This document shows positions 1 to 7,488 of a stretch of DNA of 64,000 bases, in pieces. Under the pieces are notes generated by a model. The model saw only the letters and a program-made list of their open reading frames with translations. It searched no databases and was not told the origin of the DNA. Origin of the DNA: Pectobacterium betavasculorum (lineage in GTDB: Bacteria; Pseudomonadota; Gammaproteobacteria; Enterobacterales; Enterobacteriaceae); assembly GCF_000749845.1 (NCBI RefSeq), contig NZ_JQHM01000007.1, forward strand, positions 62,001 to 126,000, written 5' to 3'. The position numbers were made by a program, and so were the translations under genes. Position 1 is the stretch's first letter, and every line of letters starts with the position of its first letter.

Positions 1-42
1 TTCTTTCAGCGCATCTTCCCTGAATTTGACGCTATAGCTCAT
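1..42 (-). CDS. RelE/StbE-type toxin, N-terminal fragment (cut by window edge)
   Basis: Only the first 14 codons are inside the window; they read MSYSVKFREDALKE. This resembles the start of StbE/RelE-family toxins, which are ribosome-dependent mRNA interferases. The ATG at 42-40 overlaps the TGA of the upstream antitoxin as ATGA, which is the usual translational coupling of an antitoxin-toxin pair. Family assignment rests on this short N-terminus plus the partner, so the fold and catalytic residues cannot be checked here. Confidence 0.65.
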   Translation of the reverse strand, partial: MSYSVKFREDALKE

Positions 43-290
43 AGGAAACTATCCAAATCCACGTCAACCAGCGGCTGGTTTTTGCGTTCACCGATTAGCT
101 TAACCAGTTCCTGGTCGTCCAGCGCATCCAGCATTTTTTCGTAAAGATCCGCAGGAATGCAATAAAACGCAGGCTGGTTGCGGTTCAAAATAGCGACAGG
201 CAGACCGTCGCCAGCATTGACCGTCGCCATCGGGTTCTTTTTCAATTCACTGACGCTGGCACTGGTATCACTCAATATAATATTCGGCAT
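39..290 (-). CDS. StbD/Phd-YefM-type antitoxin
   Basis: The protein has 83 residues. The N-terminus (IILSDTSASVSELKKNP, about residues 4-20) is the DNA-binding part of Phd/YefM-fold antitoxins of the StbD type, and the acidic C-terminus ending DVDLDSFL is the region expected to wrap the toxin. It lies directly upstream of, and overlaps by 4 bp, a StbE/RelE-like toxin that runs off the window. Such antitoxins neutralise the toxin and repress their own promoter; the palindrome at 311-349 just upstream is a good candidate operator. Family assignment is from sequence pattern and context. Confidence 0.8.
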   Translation of the reverse strand: MPNIILSDTSASVSELKKNPMATVNAGDGLPVAILNRNQPAFYCIPADLYEKMLDALDDQELVKLIGERKNQPLVDVDLDSFL

Positions 291-310
291 GGTAGACCCT
301 TTATGACCGA

Positions 311-349
311 TTAACAGGTCTTTAAATTAATCAATTAAAGACCTGTTAA
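311..349. promoter_or_regulatory. Perfect 15-bp inverted repeat, candidate antitoxin operator
   Basis: Two perfect 15-bp arms (TTAACAGGTCTTTAA and its complement) are separated by a 9-bp AT-rich spacer. A degenerate third half-site (ACAAGTCTTTT) follows at about 349-359. The repeat begins 20 bp upstream of the antitoxin start codon. An autoregulatory operator is the simplest reading; no T-tract follows on the minus strand, so a terminator is less likely. Confidence 0.6.
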
Positions 350-444
350 CAAGTCTTTTGAAAATTTTTTATGCTCGCTCAGCATGGCCTCTGGCCTGCG
401 CGATAAATAAAATGTCGCTTTTATCACGGCATTCACCTTAATGG

Positions 445-463
445 TGATAATGATTATCGTTAG
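445..463. promoter_or_regulatory. Candidate Fur box upstream of the siderophore reductase
   Basis: The stretch GATAATGATTATCGTTAGT matches most of the 19-bp Fur consensus (GATAATGATAATCATTATC), including two intact GATAAT/ATTATC half units. It lies about 85 bp before the start codon of the downstream siderophore-interacting protein. Iron-dependent repression of that gene is expected from this and from the family's role. Confidence 0.6.
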
Positions 464-545
464 TGTTTTGTTTATGATAAGTTGCGGTAAATGGGTTTGA
501 TCCCGCTGACTGATTTTTCCTTACAAAACATACGGCTTTATCACT

Positions 546-1451
546 ATGTCTTTAGCTAACCGCACAACGTCTTCAGCTTATCGGTTGTTCAATTTACGTT
601 TAGAGAGTAAGACGCTGCTCTCGCCTTCATTAGCGCGCTGTGTATTTACTGGCCCGGAAGTGCGCCAGATGAAACTGGATGCACCGGATCAGCGCATCAA
701 ACTGCTGTTCGCCAGTGAAAGCGGCGAATTGACGCCGATGGCCGTGAGCGACACCTGGTACCAGGACTATTTGGCGCTGCCGCGTGAGCGTCGTCCGATT
801 CTGCGTACCTATACGCTGCGCTCTGTTTCTCGTGAGTTACAGCAGGCAACGATCGATTTTGTGCTGCACGGTGATACTGGGCCTGCCTCAAGCTGGGCGA
901 GTCATGCCAAACCGGGCGATGCCCTACAGATCGTCGCACCCAACGCGGAAGCCGATGGCGACAGCGGCGGTTATGAATGGGCTCCGCACGCTGGCGTTGA
1001 GCAGGTGTTGTTGATTGCGGATGAAACGGCGCTGCCAGCAGCTATGGGCATTCTTGAACAGCTAACGAATCAGCCTTCTCCGCCGTCGGTGCAGGCCTTT
1101 TTTGAAGTGCCAAAAGCCGCGGACTGCGTGACGCCGGGCGATTTCCCTTTTGCGCAAATTCACTGGCTGCCGCGTGAGGAAACCAGCAGCACAGTATGGG
1201 GCGAACGCCTGTTGGCTGCGGTGCAACAAGACGTGAAAATCCCCGCCAGCGCCTGTACCAACCGTGATGAAATTGCACAGGAGACGCCGGAAGACGAGCT
1301 ACTCTGGGAGCGTGCAACGGCGCACCGTCCGTTCTATGCCTGGGTCGCGGGAGAATCCTCTGCCATTAAACGACTACGCCGCTATCTGCTAGACGAGCGT
1401 CACCTCGATAAAGAGACGATCAACTTTATGGCTTACTGGTCGCATCGCTAA
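546..1451 (+). CDS. Siderophore-interacting protein (ferric-siderophore reductase, ViuB/YqjH family)
   Basis: A 301-residue cytoplasmic flavoprotein of the SIP family, which reduces ferric-siderophores to release Fe(II) using NAD(P)H. The FAD-binding beta-barrel covers roughly residues 10-140. It contains the isoalloxazine-binding motif RTYTLR (87-92) and the pyrophosphate-binding stretch HGDTGPASSWA (about 108-118). The C-terminal half is the pyridine-nucleotide domain (LLIADETALPAAMG, and YAWVAGESSAIKRLR near the end). The protein ends in the family-typical YWSHR. A Fur box lies upstream. It is monocistronic here; no siderophore receptor or synthesis gene is visible in the window. Confidence 0.9.
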   Translation: MSLANRTTSSAYRLFNLRLESKTLLSPSLARCVFTGPEVRQMKLDAPDQRIKLLFASESGELTPMAVSDTWYQDYLALPRERRPILRTYTLRSVSRELQQATIDFVLHGDTGPASSWASHAKPGDALQIVAPNAEADGDSGGYEWAPHAGVEQVLLIADETALPAAMGILEQLTNQPSPPSVQAFFEVPKAADCVTPGDFPFAQIHWLPREETSSTVWGERLLAAVQQDVKIPASACTNRDEIAQETPEDELLWERATAHRPFYAWVAGESSAIKRLRRYLLDERHLDKETINFMAYWSHR

Positions 1452-1460
1452 GAGAAAACG

Positions 1461-1665
1461 TCAGGAGGGATATTCCCTCCTCAGAGCATTGACAAAGCTA
1501 TTTATTGAATGAAAAACGAGAGTGACGGAATAGAAGAGTAAAGCGTTTGCGCCAGGGATGGCGCAAGCCGAGCGTACAAGGATGTATTCACAGCGTCTTT
1601 ACGATCTATCCGTTACTCTCGCTCTACGGACTTTGTCAGCAACCTCAGGAGGGATATTCCCTCCT
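1461..1665. repeat. Hairpin-forming repeat flanked by a duplicated 21-bp palindrome
   Basis: A 21-bp sequence beginning TCAGGAGGGATATTCCC occurs twice, exactly, at 1461-1481 and 1645-1665. Each copy is itself a hairpin (AGGAGGGA-TAT-TCCCTCCT). Between them, 1491-1638 is a long imperfect palindrome: GACAAAG at the left pairs with CTTTGTC at the right, CGAGAGTGACGGA pairs with TCCGTTACTCTCG, and the apex carries GCGCCAGGGATGGCGC. It sits between convergent genes and may serve as their terminator. The structure resembles a non-autonomous palindromic repeat inserted into a terminator, but no terminal-repeat family can be named from sequence alone. Confidence 0.7.
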
Positions 1666-1669
1666 GCGT

Positions 1670-2425
1670 CTATTTCCCCATCATCTCCGCTAACTGCTGT
1701 TCATCCGGTAGCCCGACGACCTGCTGTAGCTCATCTTTATCGTTCAGGTAATAGATGGCTGGCGTGACGTTTGCACCCAGTTCATCCATCAGCCGCTGAT
1801 TAAGCTGAATGTTATTCCAGATATCGCGCGATGAGGTTTCGGGGAACGGAGGCACCGTTTTGCCGTTTGATATCTCATATTCATGCCAGGCTTTAGCCGG
1901 ATCGCTGGCGGCAAGAATCGCCGCGGCATAACGCCCGCTTTCCGGTTTGATGACGCCGACCAGCAACGTTTGCAGTTGCACTTTTCCTGCTTTCACCCAC
2001 GGTTGTGCCTGCTGCCAGAACTGCTTGCAGTATGGGCAGAATGGGTCGGCAAAGACGATGATTTTACGCGGCGCATCTTTCGACCCTTCGGTGATAAATG
2101 GCGCTTGCTGTAATTTCTGCCACATCTCCCGGCCGGCAGGAACATAGACTTCCTGCTGAATCAGCGCTTCGCTGAGGTTGTTACCGTGTTCATCATACAT
2201 ATAGCCCGAAATGGCATGCTTACCGTCAGGGGTTAAGTAGATGGTCACTCCCATGCCCTGATAACTGCCCAGCCAGCCTTGCATGCCGCCGGGCGCAGTG
2301 AACGGCTTAATGATCGTAATACCCTGTTTTTCGATGCTCTTCACCGCGTCTGGCAGGGCGTCTTGCGCTAGTGATGATGCGGAAAGCGTCAATAAGGTGA
2401 GTGTGAGGAAGACGCGTTTTATCAT
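1670..2425 (-). CDS. dsbG: Periplasmic thiol:disulfide isomerase/reductase DsbG
   Basis: A 251-residue precursor whose signal peptide (hydrophobic [13 protein letters not shown]) is probably cleaved after residue 20. The N-terminal dimerisation domain covers about residues 21-90. The thioredoxin-fold domain carries the active site [13 protein letters not shown] with Cys130 and Cys133, and the cis-proline motif VTP at 220-222; Thr before the cis-Pro is typical of DsbG rather than DsbC. DsbG is kept reduced by DsbD and protects single cysteines in periplasmic proteins from oxidation. The start at MIKRVF is chosen because it places the signal peptide correctly; an in-frame ATG nine codons upstream would only add a polar extension. 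Confidence 0.93.
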   Translation of the reverse strand: MIKRVFLTLTLLTLSASSLAQDALPDAVKSIEKQGITIIKPFTAPGGMQGWLGSYQGMGVTIYLTPDGKHAISGYMYDEHGNNLSEALIQQEVYVPAGREMWQKLQQAPFITEGSKDAPRKIIVFADPFCPYCKQFWQQAQPWVKAGKVQLQTLLVGVIKPESGRYAAAILAASDPAKAWHEYEISNGKTVPPFPETSSRDIWNNIQLNQRLMDELGANVTPAIYYLNDKDELQQVVGLPDEQQLAEMMGK

Positions 2426-2644
2426 GGTGTTTGAGCCTGTATCGTGAATCATTGTCTGCCGGATAGCGTAGCGGACGGTAACCGATCGGGGGAGCTTATT
2501 TACACTTTCTGAATCAAGGCCAGACGGTGATCTGTCGTTATACGTCTGTCCGAAGAGAGTGGTTGGGGAGGCTCAGGCTCTGCCGTATATTACGTAGAGA
2601 ATGGTGTGTTTTGTGGTTTTTCCCTGCTGGAGTGATGAATTACC

Positions 2645-2962
2645 GTGACCTTGACCGAATCGCTGATTGCTTTTACGTTTGCCGCGACGCTACTGACCCT
2701 GACGCCGGGTTTGGATACCGCGCTGATTTTACGTACCGCTACCGTTGAAGGCAGCAAGAAAGCCTTCCATGCCGCGTTTGGGATTAACGTTGGCTGCCTG
2801 ATTTGGGGCGCGATGGTCGCGTTTGGTCTGGGAACGCTGATTGCTGCTACACGCCCACTGGCTCGCTTCCTGCGTCGCGGCTTGGTGGTTAAATGGATGG
2901 ATCGAACAACGGGCGTGGTCTTTTTAGCGTTCGCCGCACGTCTGGCGTTCTCCCGGCGGTAA
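2645..2962 (+). pseudogene. LysE/RhtB-family exporter remnant with in-frame internal deletion
   Basis: The 105 residues match the two ends of a LysE/RhtB-family amino-acid exporter, normally about 205-215 residues. The N-terminus (TLTPGLDTALILRTATVEG, then the GINVGCLIWGAMVAFGLG membrane segment) runs to about residue 67. It is then joined in frame to the C-terminal segment (TRPLARFLRRGLVVKWMDRTTGVVFLAFAARLAFSRR). The middle transmembrane segments are missing, so transport function is very unlikely. The start is a GTG after a GGAG-like ribosome site. No stop interrupts the reading frame, which suggests a single deletion rather than gradual decay. Confidence 0.75.
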
Positions 2963-3022
2963 GCATCGTGCCATTGCGCTGATGTCAGCAGTGATGTGAT
3001 TAAAATGTTTGATTAAGAATCA

Positions 3023-4063
3023 CTAAATCTGCTTTGCATCGAGAATGCTCATAAGATTCAGGCGGTGTCGATAACACCGCAGCGTTGCATCAATCGCGTT
3101 CGCAGGCATAAAGGAATCTCGATAGGTTGATTCAACGTATTCAGCTTCTTTGATGAGGTCTGCTAGCAACTTCTTGCTAAGGTTTTCACTCAGCCCAATA
3201 TGCTGACCGAACAGCATGAAATCCATACCAAGGTATTCGCCATAGGCGGTTTCAAACCCTGGTGCGCGTGCCTCGTCACCTTCTTCTTGCATCAACAGCG
3301 GTAATGCCATGAAGCAGGAAGAAAAATAGGCGGGATAAGGAGCGACGGAAACAAAATCATAAATGGGGGCCAGCATTAACTGGCCTGAACGCGAATGTAT
3401 CAGGCCAAAATTACGCAGGTGCATGTCGTTGTTACCCAGCATGTAGGCGTAAGCGATGCGGCGGAACAGATCTATTTTGAAGACAATATTGTCATTAACG
3501 TGTTCGCTAAGGAATAACGCTAACCTCTCGTAGCTGACGTATTGTCTGCCATCTGCACGTATTTTACCGAATTTTTCACCGATCCCCATCGCACCGTCCA
3601 ACTGTTCCTGATGGATAGGATGACCTGTTTTTTCATCGCGGTCGAAACGCTGAATAACGGAAGCAAACTCAGGCTCGTCATCAGCCTGTTCCGGTTTAAA
3701 GCGAAGTAATCCGTGTGGTGGGACGGTAAATCCCAGACGCGCCATTAGCGTCATTGTGGCATGTTCGTTTTCTGCCAAATGGGGAAATTCGATCGGGGAG
3801 GGTTTGAGAATGTACAGTCCTTGATGATCCACGACGGTAAACGTTCGGTCTTCTAATACCATCTGAATTTTGGGCTGATAACCAGAAATACTCATGCCTT
3901 TCTGCGTTTGTGGCAGGTCGTGCATGAATTGCTGGCGAGTGAAACGTAAAGTCGGGGAAGCATGTATTGACCCCGCGAGATGCTTCAACCCTTTACGGCT
4001 ATAGCCTGTGGCAATTTCTTCTTCATGTGCCAGCGGTGTCAGCAAGATTCGACATCTTGTCAT
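3023..4063 (-). CDS. hipT: HipT-type serine/threonine kinase toxin (HipBST system)
   Basis: A 346-residue HipA-fold kinase that lacks the usual N-terminal subdomain; that part is encoded separately by the preceding gene. Visible features are the Gly-rich loop with a Ser-Ile-Ser motif (S58, S60 in KGMSISGYQPK), the ATP-binding lysine (ILKP, K87), the catalytic loop NNDMHLRNF (D213, N218) and the metal-binding DFV (D236). In the E. coli O127 HipBST system HipT autophosphorylates two serines in the equivalent SIS motif and inactivates tryptophanyl-tRNA synthetase. The same target is inferred here, not shown. It is last in the operon and overlaps hipS by 4 bp. Confidence 0.85.
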   Translation of the reverse strand: MTRCRILLTPLAHEEEIATGYSRKGLKHLAGSIHASPTLRFTRQQFMHDLPQTQKGMSISGYQPKIQMVLEDRTFTVVDHQGLYILKPSPIEFPHLAENEHATMTLMARLGFTVPPHGLLRFKPEQADDEPEFASVIQRFDRDEKTGHPIHQEQLDGAMGIGEKFGKIRADGRQYVSYERLALFLSEHVNDNIVFKIDLFRRIAYAYMLGNNDMHLRNFGLIHSRSGQLMLAPIYDFVSVAPYPAYFSSCFMALPLLMQEEGDEARAPGFETAYGEYLGMDFMLFGQHIGLSENLSKKLLADLIKEAEYVESTYRDSFMPANAIDATLRCYRHRLNLMSILDAKQI

Positions 4064-4374
4064 GCGTTATCCTCCGCGATCAGTTGTACTGCGCCGATCA
4101 AGTTCTTACCGTTTTGAATAAGGATGCCAAATAAATCCTTCTCATCCAGATGCTGAAGCTGGCTGTATTGCCGCCGGAGCCAGCCTTCGGGGGCTAACGA
4201 GGCGAAATAGGGTAGTAATGACTTGCTGCGAAATATTCCGGTCTGTAGCGGTAAACTCAATGATAGCGGTGGGCCGAGATAGGATTTTTTGTATTCAAAC
4301 AGATAGCCTTCATCATCCTGACTTAACTGGCCGATATGGACACCATAAAGATAGACCTTTACCTGACGGCGCAC
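4060..4374 (-). CDS. hipS: HipS-type antitoxin (HipA N-terminal subdomain protein)
   Basis: A 104-residue protein equivalent to the N-terminal subdomain 1 of full-length HipA. It has the pattern VYLYGVHIGQLSQDDEGYLFEYKKSYL, then PLSLSLPLQTG, LPYFASLAPEGWLRR and a final DLFGILIQNGKNLIGAVQL segment. In characterised HipBST systems this separate domain is the actual antitoxin and HipB augments it. It sits between hipB (16-bp overlap) and hipT (4-bp overlap), matching the order hipB-hipS-hipT. I assign it from its length, position and similarity to the HipA N-terminus. Confidence 0.85.
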   Translation of the reverse strand: MRRQVKVYLYGVHIGQLSQDDEGYLFEYKKSYLGPPLSLSLPLQTGIFRSKSLLPYFASLAPEGWLRRQYSQLQHLDEKDLFGILIQNGKNLIGAVQLIAEDNA

Positions 4375-4685
4375 AGTTTTATCCCTAACGCAGAGCAGAC
4401 GTTATAAACCGTGGCAAATTTCACCTGAGCGGGATCGTTGAATAGGCGTTTTAAGGTGGATATGGATACGCCAGTCTGTAACTCAAGTGTAGAAAGTTCG
4501 ATGCCCAGCGCTTTACGTCGTGTATTTAGCTGAGAACCGAACGCATCCAAAGAATGAATGTGATCCCCCAGCACGGTACCTTTATTGGCGGTTTCGTTAT
4601 GTGCGAGTTCGTGTCTTAGTTCGTCGATAGCTTCGCTAATGGCGTCGAGCTTTAGTAATGTTGGCGCAGTGGCAGGAGTGTTCAT
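4359..4685 (-). CDS. hipB: HipB-type XRE-family regulator of the HipBST operon
   Basis: A 108-residue protein with a helical N-terminal half (ISEAIDELRHELAHNETANKG) and a C-terminal Cro/CI-type helix-turn-helix at about residues 50-105 (LNTRRKALGIELSTLELQTG, then VSISTLKRLFNDP). It is first in the operon and is expected to repress it, using the CATTTATG-type sites around its start codon. In HipBST systems HipB supports neutralisation by HipS. The ATG at 4685 lies inside one of these candidate sites. Function is inferred from the three-gene arrangement. Confidence 0.8.
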   Translation of the reverse strand: MNTPATAPTLLKLDAISEAIDELRHELAHNETANKGTVLGDHIHSLDAFGSQLNTRRKALGIELSTLELQTGVSISTLKRLFNDPAQVKFATVYNVCSALGIKLCAVR

Positions 4686-4801
4686 AAATGGACTCTTTTT
4701 TGAATTTACCTCATTTATGGTTTAAATATAGCCTGTAAATTTTCTTGGTGTCCATATTTAACACTTATTTATATTAATTATTAACATTTGGCTCATTTAT
4801 G
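4683..4801. promoter_or_regulatory. Three CATTTATG-type sites, candidate HipB operators
   Basis: The octamer CATAAATG at 4683-4690 overlaps the hipB start codon. Its inverse CATTTATG occurs at 4712-4719 and again, within a longer shared CTCATTTATGG, at 4794-4801. The first pair forms an inverted repeat spaced by 21 bp. The surrounding AT-rich DNA would also hold the promoter. Operator function is inferred from repetition and position only. Confidence 0.45.
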
Positions 4802-4870
4802 GATTGAGCGGTTTTGATCGCTTAGGCAGCCAATAGCTCCATCTATCATAATCTGCCGAACAGTAGCGCG

Positions 4871-5266
4871 ATGAGCGTCATGATTTCTTTGCTGAGCGGT
4901 ATTGTGGGTAATCGTTGGGTGAGGGATCAGCAGGTGTGTATCGTGCAAGTCGCTCGCGAGGTGTATAAAATTTCATGGACAGAACCAACAGGAACGGATG
5001 TCAGCCTGATTGTGAATATTGCCGATAAGGTCTTCCACGGCACCATCTTCTTCCCGCGTTGGATTATCAACAACCCGGAGAAAACGGTGTGTTTCCAGAA
5101 TGAACACATTGTTAAAATGGAGGTGTATCGCGACGCGGGTCCTGCGTACCCTACTGAAGTGATCGATGAGTTCGCCACCATTACGTTCATCCGCGACTGT
5201 GGGGAAAACAATAACGACGTCATCAATTGCCCTGCCAGCGAATTGCCTGCTTGTCTGAAAAAATAA
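4871..5266 (+). pseudogene. Phenolic acid decarboxylase, N-terminally truncated
   Basis: From SGIVGNRWV onward the protein follows the phenolic acid decarboxylase (PadC/PAD) family closely: YKISWTEPTGTDVSLIVN, HGTIFFPRWI, NPEKTVCFQNEHI, RDAGPAYPTEVIDEFATITF and a C-terminus ending SELPACLKK. Family members are about 160-170 residues and begin some 35-45 residues earlier. That missing part carries the conserved tyrosines and arginine of the active site, while the glutamate in WTEP is kept. The first eight residues here are unrelated. The enzyme, which decarboxylates ferulic and p-coumaric acids, is therefore probably inactive. Its 5' end abuts the hipBST promoter region, which suggests truncation by a rearrangement there. 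Confidence 0.75.
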
Positions 5267-5322
5267 GCAGCAACAGGCGTCACAGATATTGCGCCGCCTG
5301 ATTCGCTATCGCGTAAGGCTGA

Positions 5323-6456
5323 TTAACTCTCCGGCCAGAACGGTTCGCCCAGCGTGAGCATCAGCCGATTGGCCCATGAGAAGAAGGCGGCTGACTGCAC
5401 CACATCGACAATTTCCAGCGTATCCAACCCCTGTTCTTGCAGTTGTTTCACGTCGTTTGCGTTGACCTGCGCGGGCGTGGCGGAAAGGCGTGCCGAAAAA
5501 TCGATAATCGCTTGCCAGCGTGGGCTTTGACCAATACTTAAATCGCCACCGGGAACGACATCCAGTAGCCGTTGCACGTCGCTGTCCTGCTTGGAGAGTT
5601 GGCTGGCTTTACGCGCATGCACTGAGGCGCAATAGATGCAGCCGTTGACCTTGCTGGTGACGGCGGCGATGAGTTCGCGTTCTTTGCGCGGCAGGCCGCC
5701 AGAAGTATAAAAAATCCCTTTATCCGTCAGCGTGCGCTGTTCCAGTACCGGCAAGTTACGTCCTAAGAGACGGAAATAGTCGGAATCAGTATGACCGAAA
5801 CGCGCCAGAATCGCCTGCTCGTCAGTATTGAATGCTGCCAGTGGTTTGGGGGAAATCCACGGTTCCCAGCCTAGCTCTGCCTGAGTGAACGCCTGCGGTG
5901 CGGATTTGCCGCTGTGCGCCTGCGGTTGGGTATGCCACTGACCGGCGACAGCTGCCTGAGAATGAGGCTGGCTAACGCGATGACCCGCAATCAGGCGATA
6001 GCCGCGTAGCAAACGGCTTTGAAAATTCACAAATGCGATGAGCTGTGAAAGCGTCACGATATCATCTACTGACCAGCCCGCCTGCTCCAGCGCGTTGACG
6101 TGTGATGGTGCGGCTTGCACGGGCGTTTTCGTCAGGCGTTCAGCGTGATCTAGCGCCAACTGTAGCGCGGGTGTCAGCTCGGGTTCTGAAAAATCCGCCA
6201 GTCGGTCAGTATAAAAATGCTGTAGCTGTTCATCCTGCTGCCAGCCACTGATTTTTGTCGCAAACCAGAAGCGCAGCGATAACGGTAGTGTCGCGTTGTC
6301 ATGTACTGTGGCGTTAAACAGCGCATCGTAGCTGCCCTGGGTGTGGCGAGTTGCCGCCTCACGGGTTTTTCTGGCTGCGGCGAGGGCGGAATCCGGGCCG
6401 ATGTCGGCCAGCGCATCCAATACGTCATGGGTGTGTAAAGTGTTAGCGTGCGTCAT
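5323..6456 (-). CDS. Double carboxymuconolactone-decarboxylase (AhpD-like) domain protein
   Basis: A 377-residue protein made of two CMD/AhpD-like halves. The first (about 20-160) lacks a CxxC pair. The second (about 220-375) has the redox motif NGCIYCASVH with Cys273, Cys276 and His280, preceded by a KERELIAAVTS helix as in AhpD-type peroxidases. It is the last gene of a six-gene operon with an ABC importer and a luciferase-like monooxygenase, and overlaps the monooxygenase by 4 bp. CMD proteins paired with flavin monooxygenases are often predicted to remove peroxide or support reduction, but the reaction is unknown here. Confidence 0.8.
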   Translation of the reverse strand: MTHANTLHTHDVLDALADIGPDSALAAARKTREAATRHTQGSYDALFNATVHDNATLPLSLRFWFATKISGWQQDEQLQHFYTDRLADFSEPELTPALQLALDHAERLTKTPVQAAPSHVNALEQAGWSVDDIVTLSQLIAFVNFQSRLLRGYRLIAGHRVSQPHSQAAVAGQWHTQPQAHSGKSAPQAFTQAELGWEPWISPKPLAAFNTDEQAILARFGHTDSDYFRLLGRNLPVLEQRTLTDKGIFYTSGGLPRKERELIAAVTSKVNGCIYCASVHARKASQLSKQDSDVQRLLDVVPGGDLSIGQSPRWQAIIDFSARLSATPAQVNANDVKQLQEQGLDTLEIVDVVQSAAFFSWANRLMLTLGEPFWPES

Positions 6457-7487
6457 GCAATCTCCTGCCCGATCGGGCTTTTCTGTTTGACGGCGGGCTT
6501 CCAGCCCAAAGCGGGTGCAACCTGAGTGGCAATCAGCTCAAGTGAACGGAGGATCAGCGCATGTGGTGGATCGATAGAATGTACCTGGAATGTCACATCG
6601 GTTGCCCGCTCTAGCGAGCTGTCTGCGCGAAGCGACGCCGTGACGTCCTGTGCGGTGCCGACATGGCTGTCGAAGGAGGCGATCAGGGCTTCAATCGAGT
6701 CGTGAGGGATCGCGCGGAACGTACCGGAACGGGCGGCAGAACGAGTAAGCCCTTTCTCTGCCAGGCTCAGTGCTAGTTGACGATCGTCAGCCACGAAGAC
6801 GCTACGTGAGCTGAGGATACGCGGTGCGACGCCAGCAGGTAGCGCAGCCAGATAGGCGTCGATCATCGGGTTTTGCAGATCAGCGAGCGTGGCGTCTGGG
6901 AAATGTTCCGGGCGTGGTTGGGTACGAGAGAGCATCAGGCCATCGCCCGCTTTGCCCGCCCGTTCTGCACCCTCGATAGAAAATGTGGCCTGCCAGACGC
7001 GCTTATCTAAATGCGGGGCGGCAGGATAGAGCTGATTGCCGTCTTCGCTCAGTGCCTCTCCCCGCCACGCCGCACGCAGTTTCTCCAGATAGCGCCCGAG
7101 TATCTGCCCGCGCTGCGCGCTGTCGTGGCCGAATGCGGCGAATGAGGACGGCGTGCCGCCTGAACCCACGCCGACTTCCAGCCTGCCATTGCTGAGTAAA
7201 TCGAGCACGGCGGTGTCTTCCGCCACGCGTAGAGGCTCCTCCATTGGCAGTGTAATCACGCCGGTGCCGAGCTGAATGCGTTGGGTGCGGGCGGCGACCA
7301 GCGCCAGAAACACCAGCGGTGACGGCAGCCCGCCTTCATCAGCGTGGAAGTGGTGCTGTGCGACCCAGGCGCTGTCGAATCCTAACTGTTCTGCTTTGAC
7401 GATCTGTTCCGTTGCCAGCCGATAGCGCTGCTGGGCGGAAACGTCATCCAGCAACCGTGTGAAAAATCCCAGACGTTTCGTTGCCAT
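6453..7487 (-). CDS. LLM-class flavin-dependent oxidoreductase
   Basis: A 344-residue bacterial-luciferase-like TIM-barrel protein that should use FMN supplied by a reductase. Typical segments are EQIVKAEQLGFDSAWVAQHHF near the N-terminus, RIQLGTGVITLPMEEPLRVAEDTAVLDLLSNGRLEVGVGSGG in the middle, and GAERAGKAGDGLMLSR for the phosphate-binding region. The gene begins one base after the ATPase gene and overlaps the CMD gene by 4 bp, so it is translationally coupled to both. The substrate is presumably what the ABC importer brings in; the sequence does not reveal whether it is a sulfonate, an amine or another compound. Confidence 0.85.
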   Translation of the reverse strand: MATKRLGFFTRLLDDVSAQQRYRLATEQIVKAEQLGFDSAWVAQHHFHADEGGLPSPLVFLALVAARTQRIQLGTGVITLPMEEPLRVAEDTAVLDLLSNGRLEVGVGSGGTPSSFAAFGHDSAQRGQILGRYLEKLRAAWRGEALSEDGNQLYPAAPHLDKRVWQATFSIEGAERAGKAGDGLMLSRTQPRPEHFPDATLADLQNPMIDAYLAALPAGVAPRILSSRSVFVADDRQLALSLAEKGLTRSAARSGTFRAIPHDSIEALIASFDSHVGTAQDVTASLRADSSLERATDVTFQVHSIDPPHALILRSLELIATQVAPALGWKPAVKQKSPIGQEIA

Positions 7488-7488
7488 T

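Noticed and set aside
1558-1767. Open frame inside the hairpin repeat
   Set aside because: Lies in the palindromic element and runs into dsbG on the other strand.
2527-2748. Open frame before the LysE remnant
   Set aside because: Different frame from the exporter, no motif; an overlap artefact.
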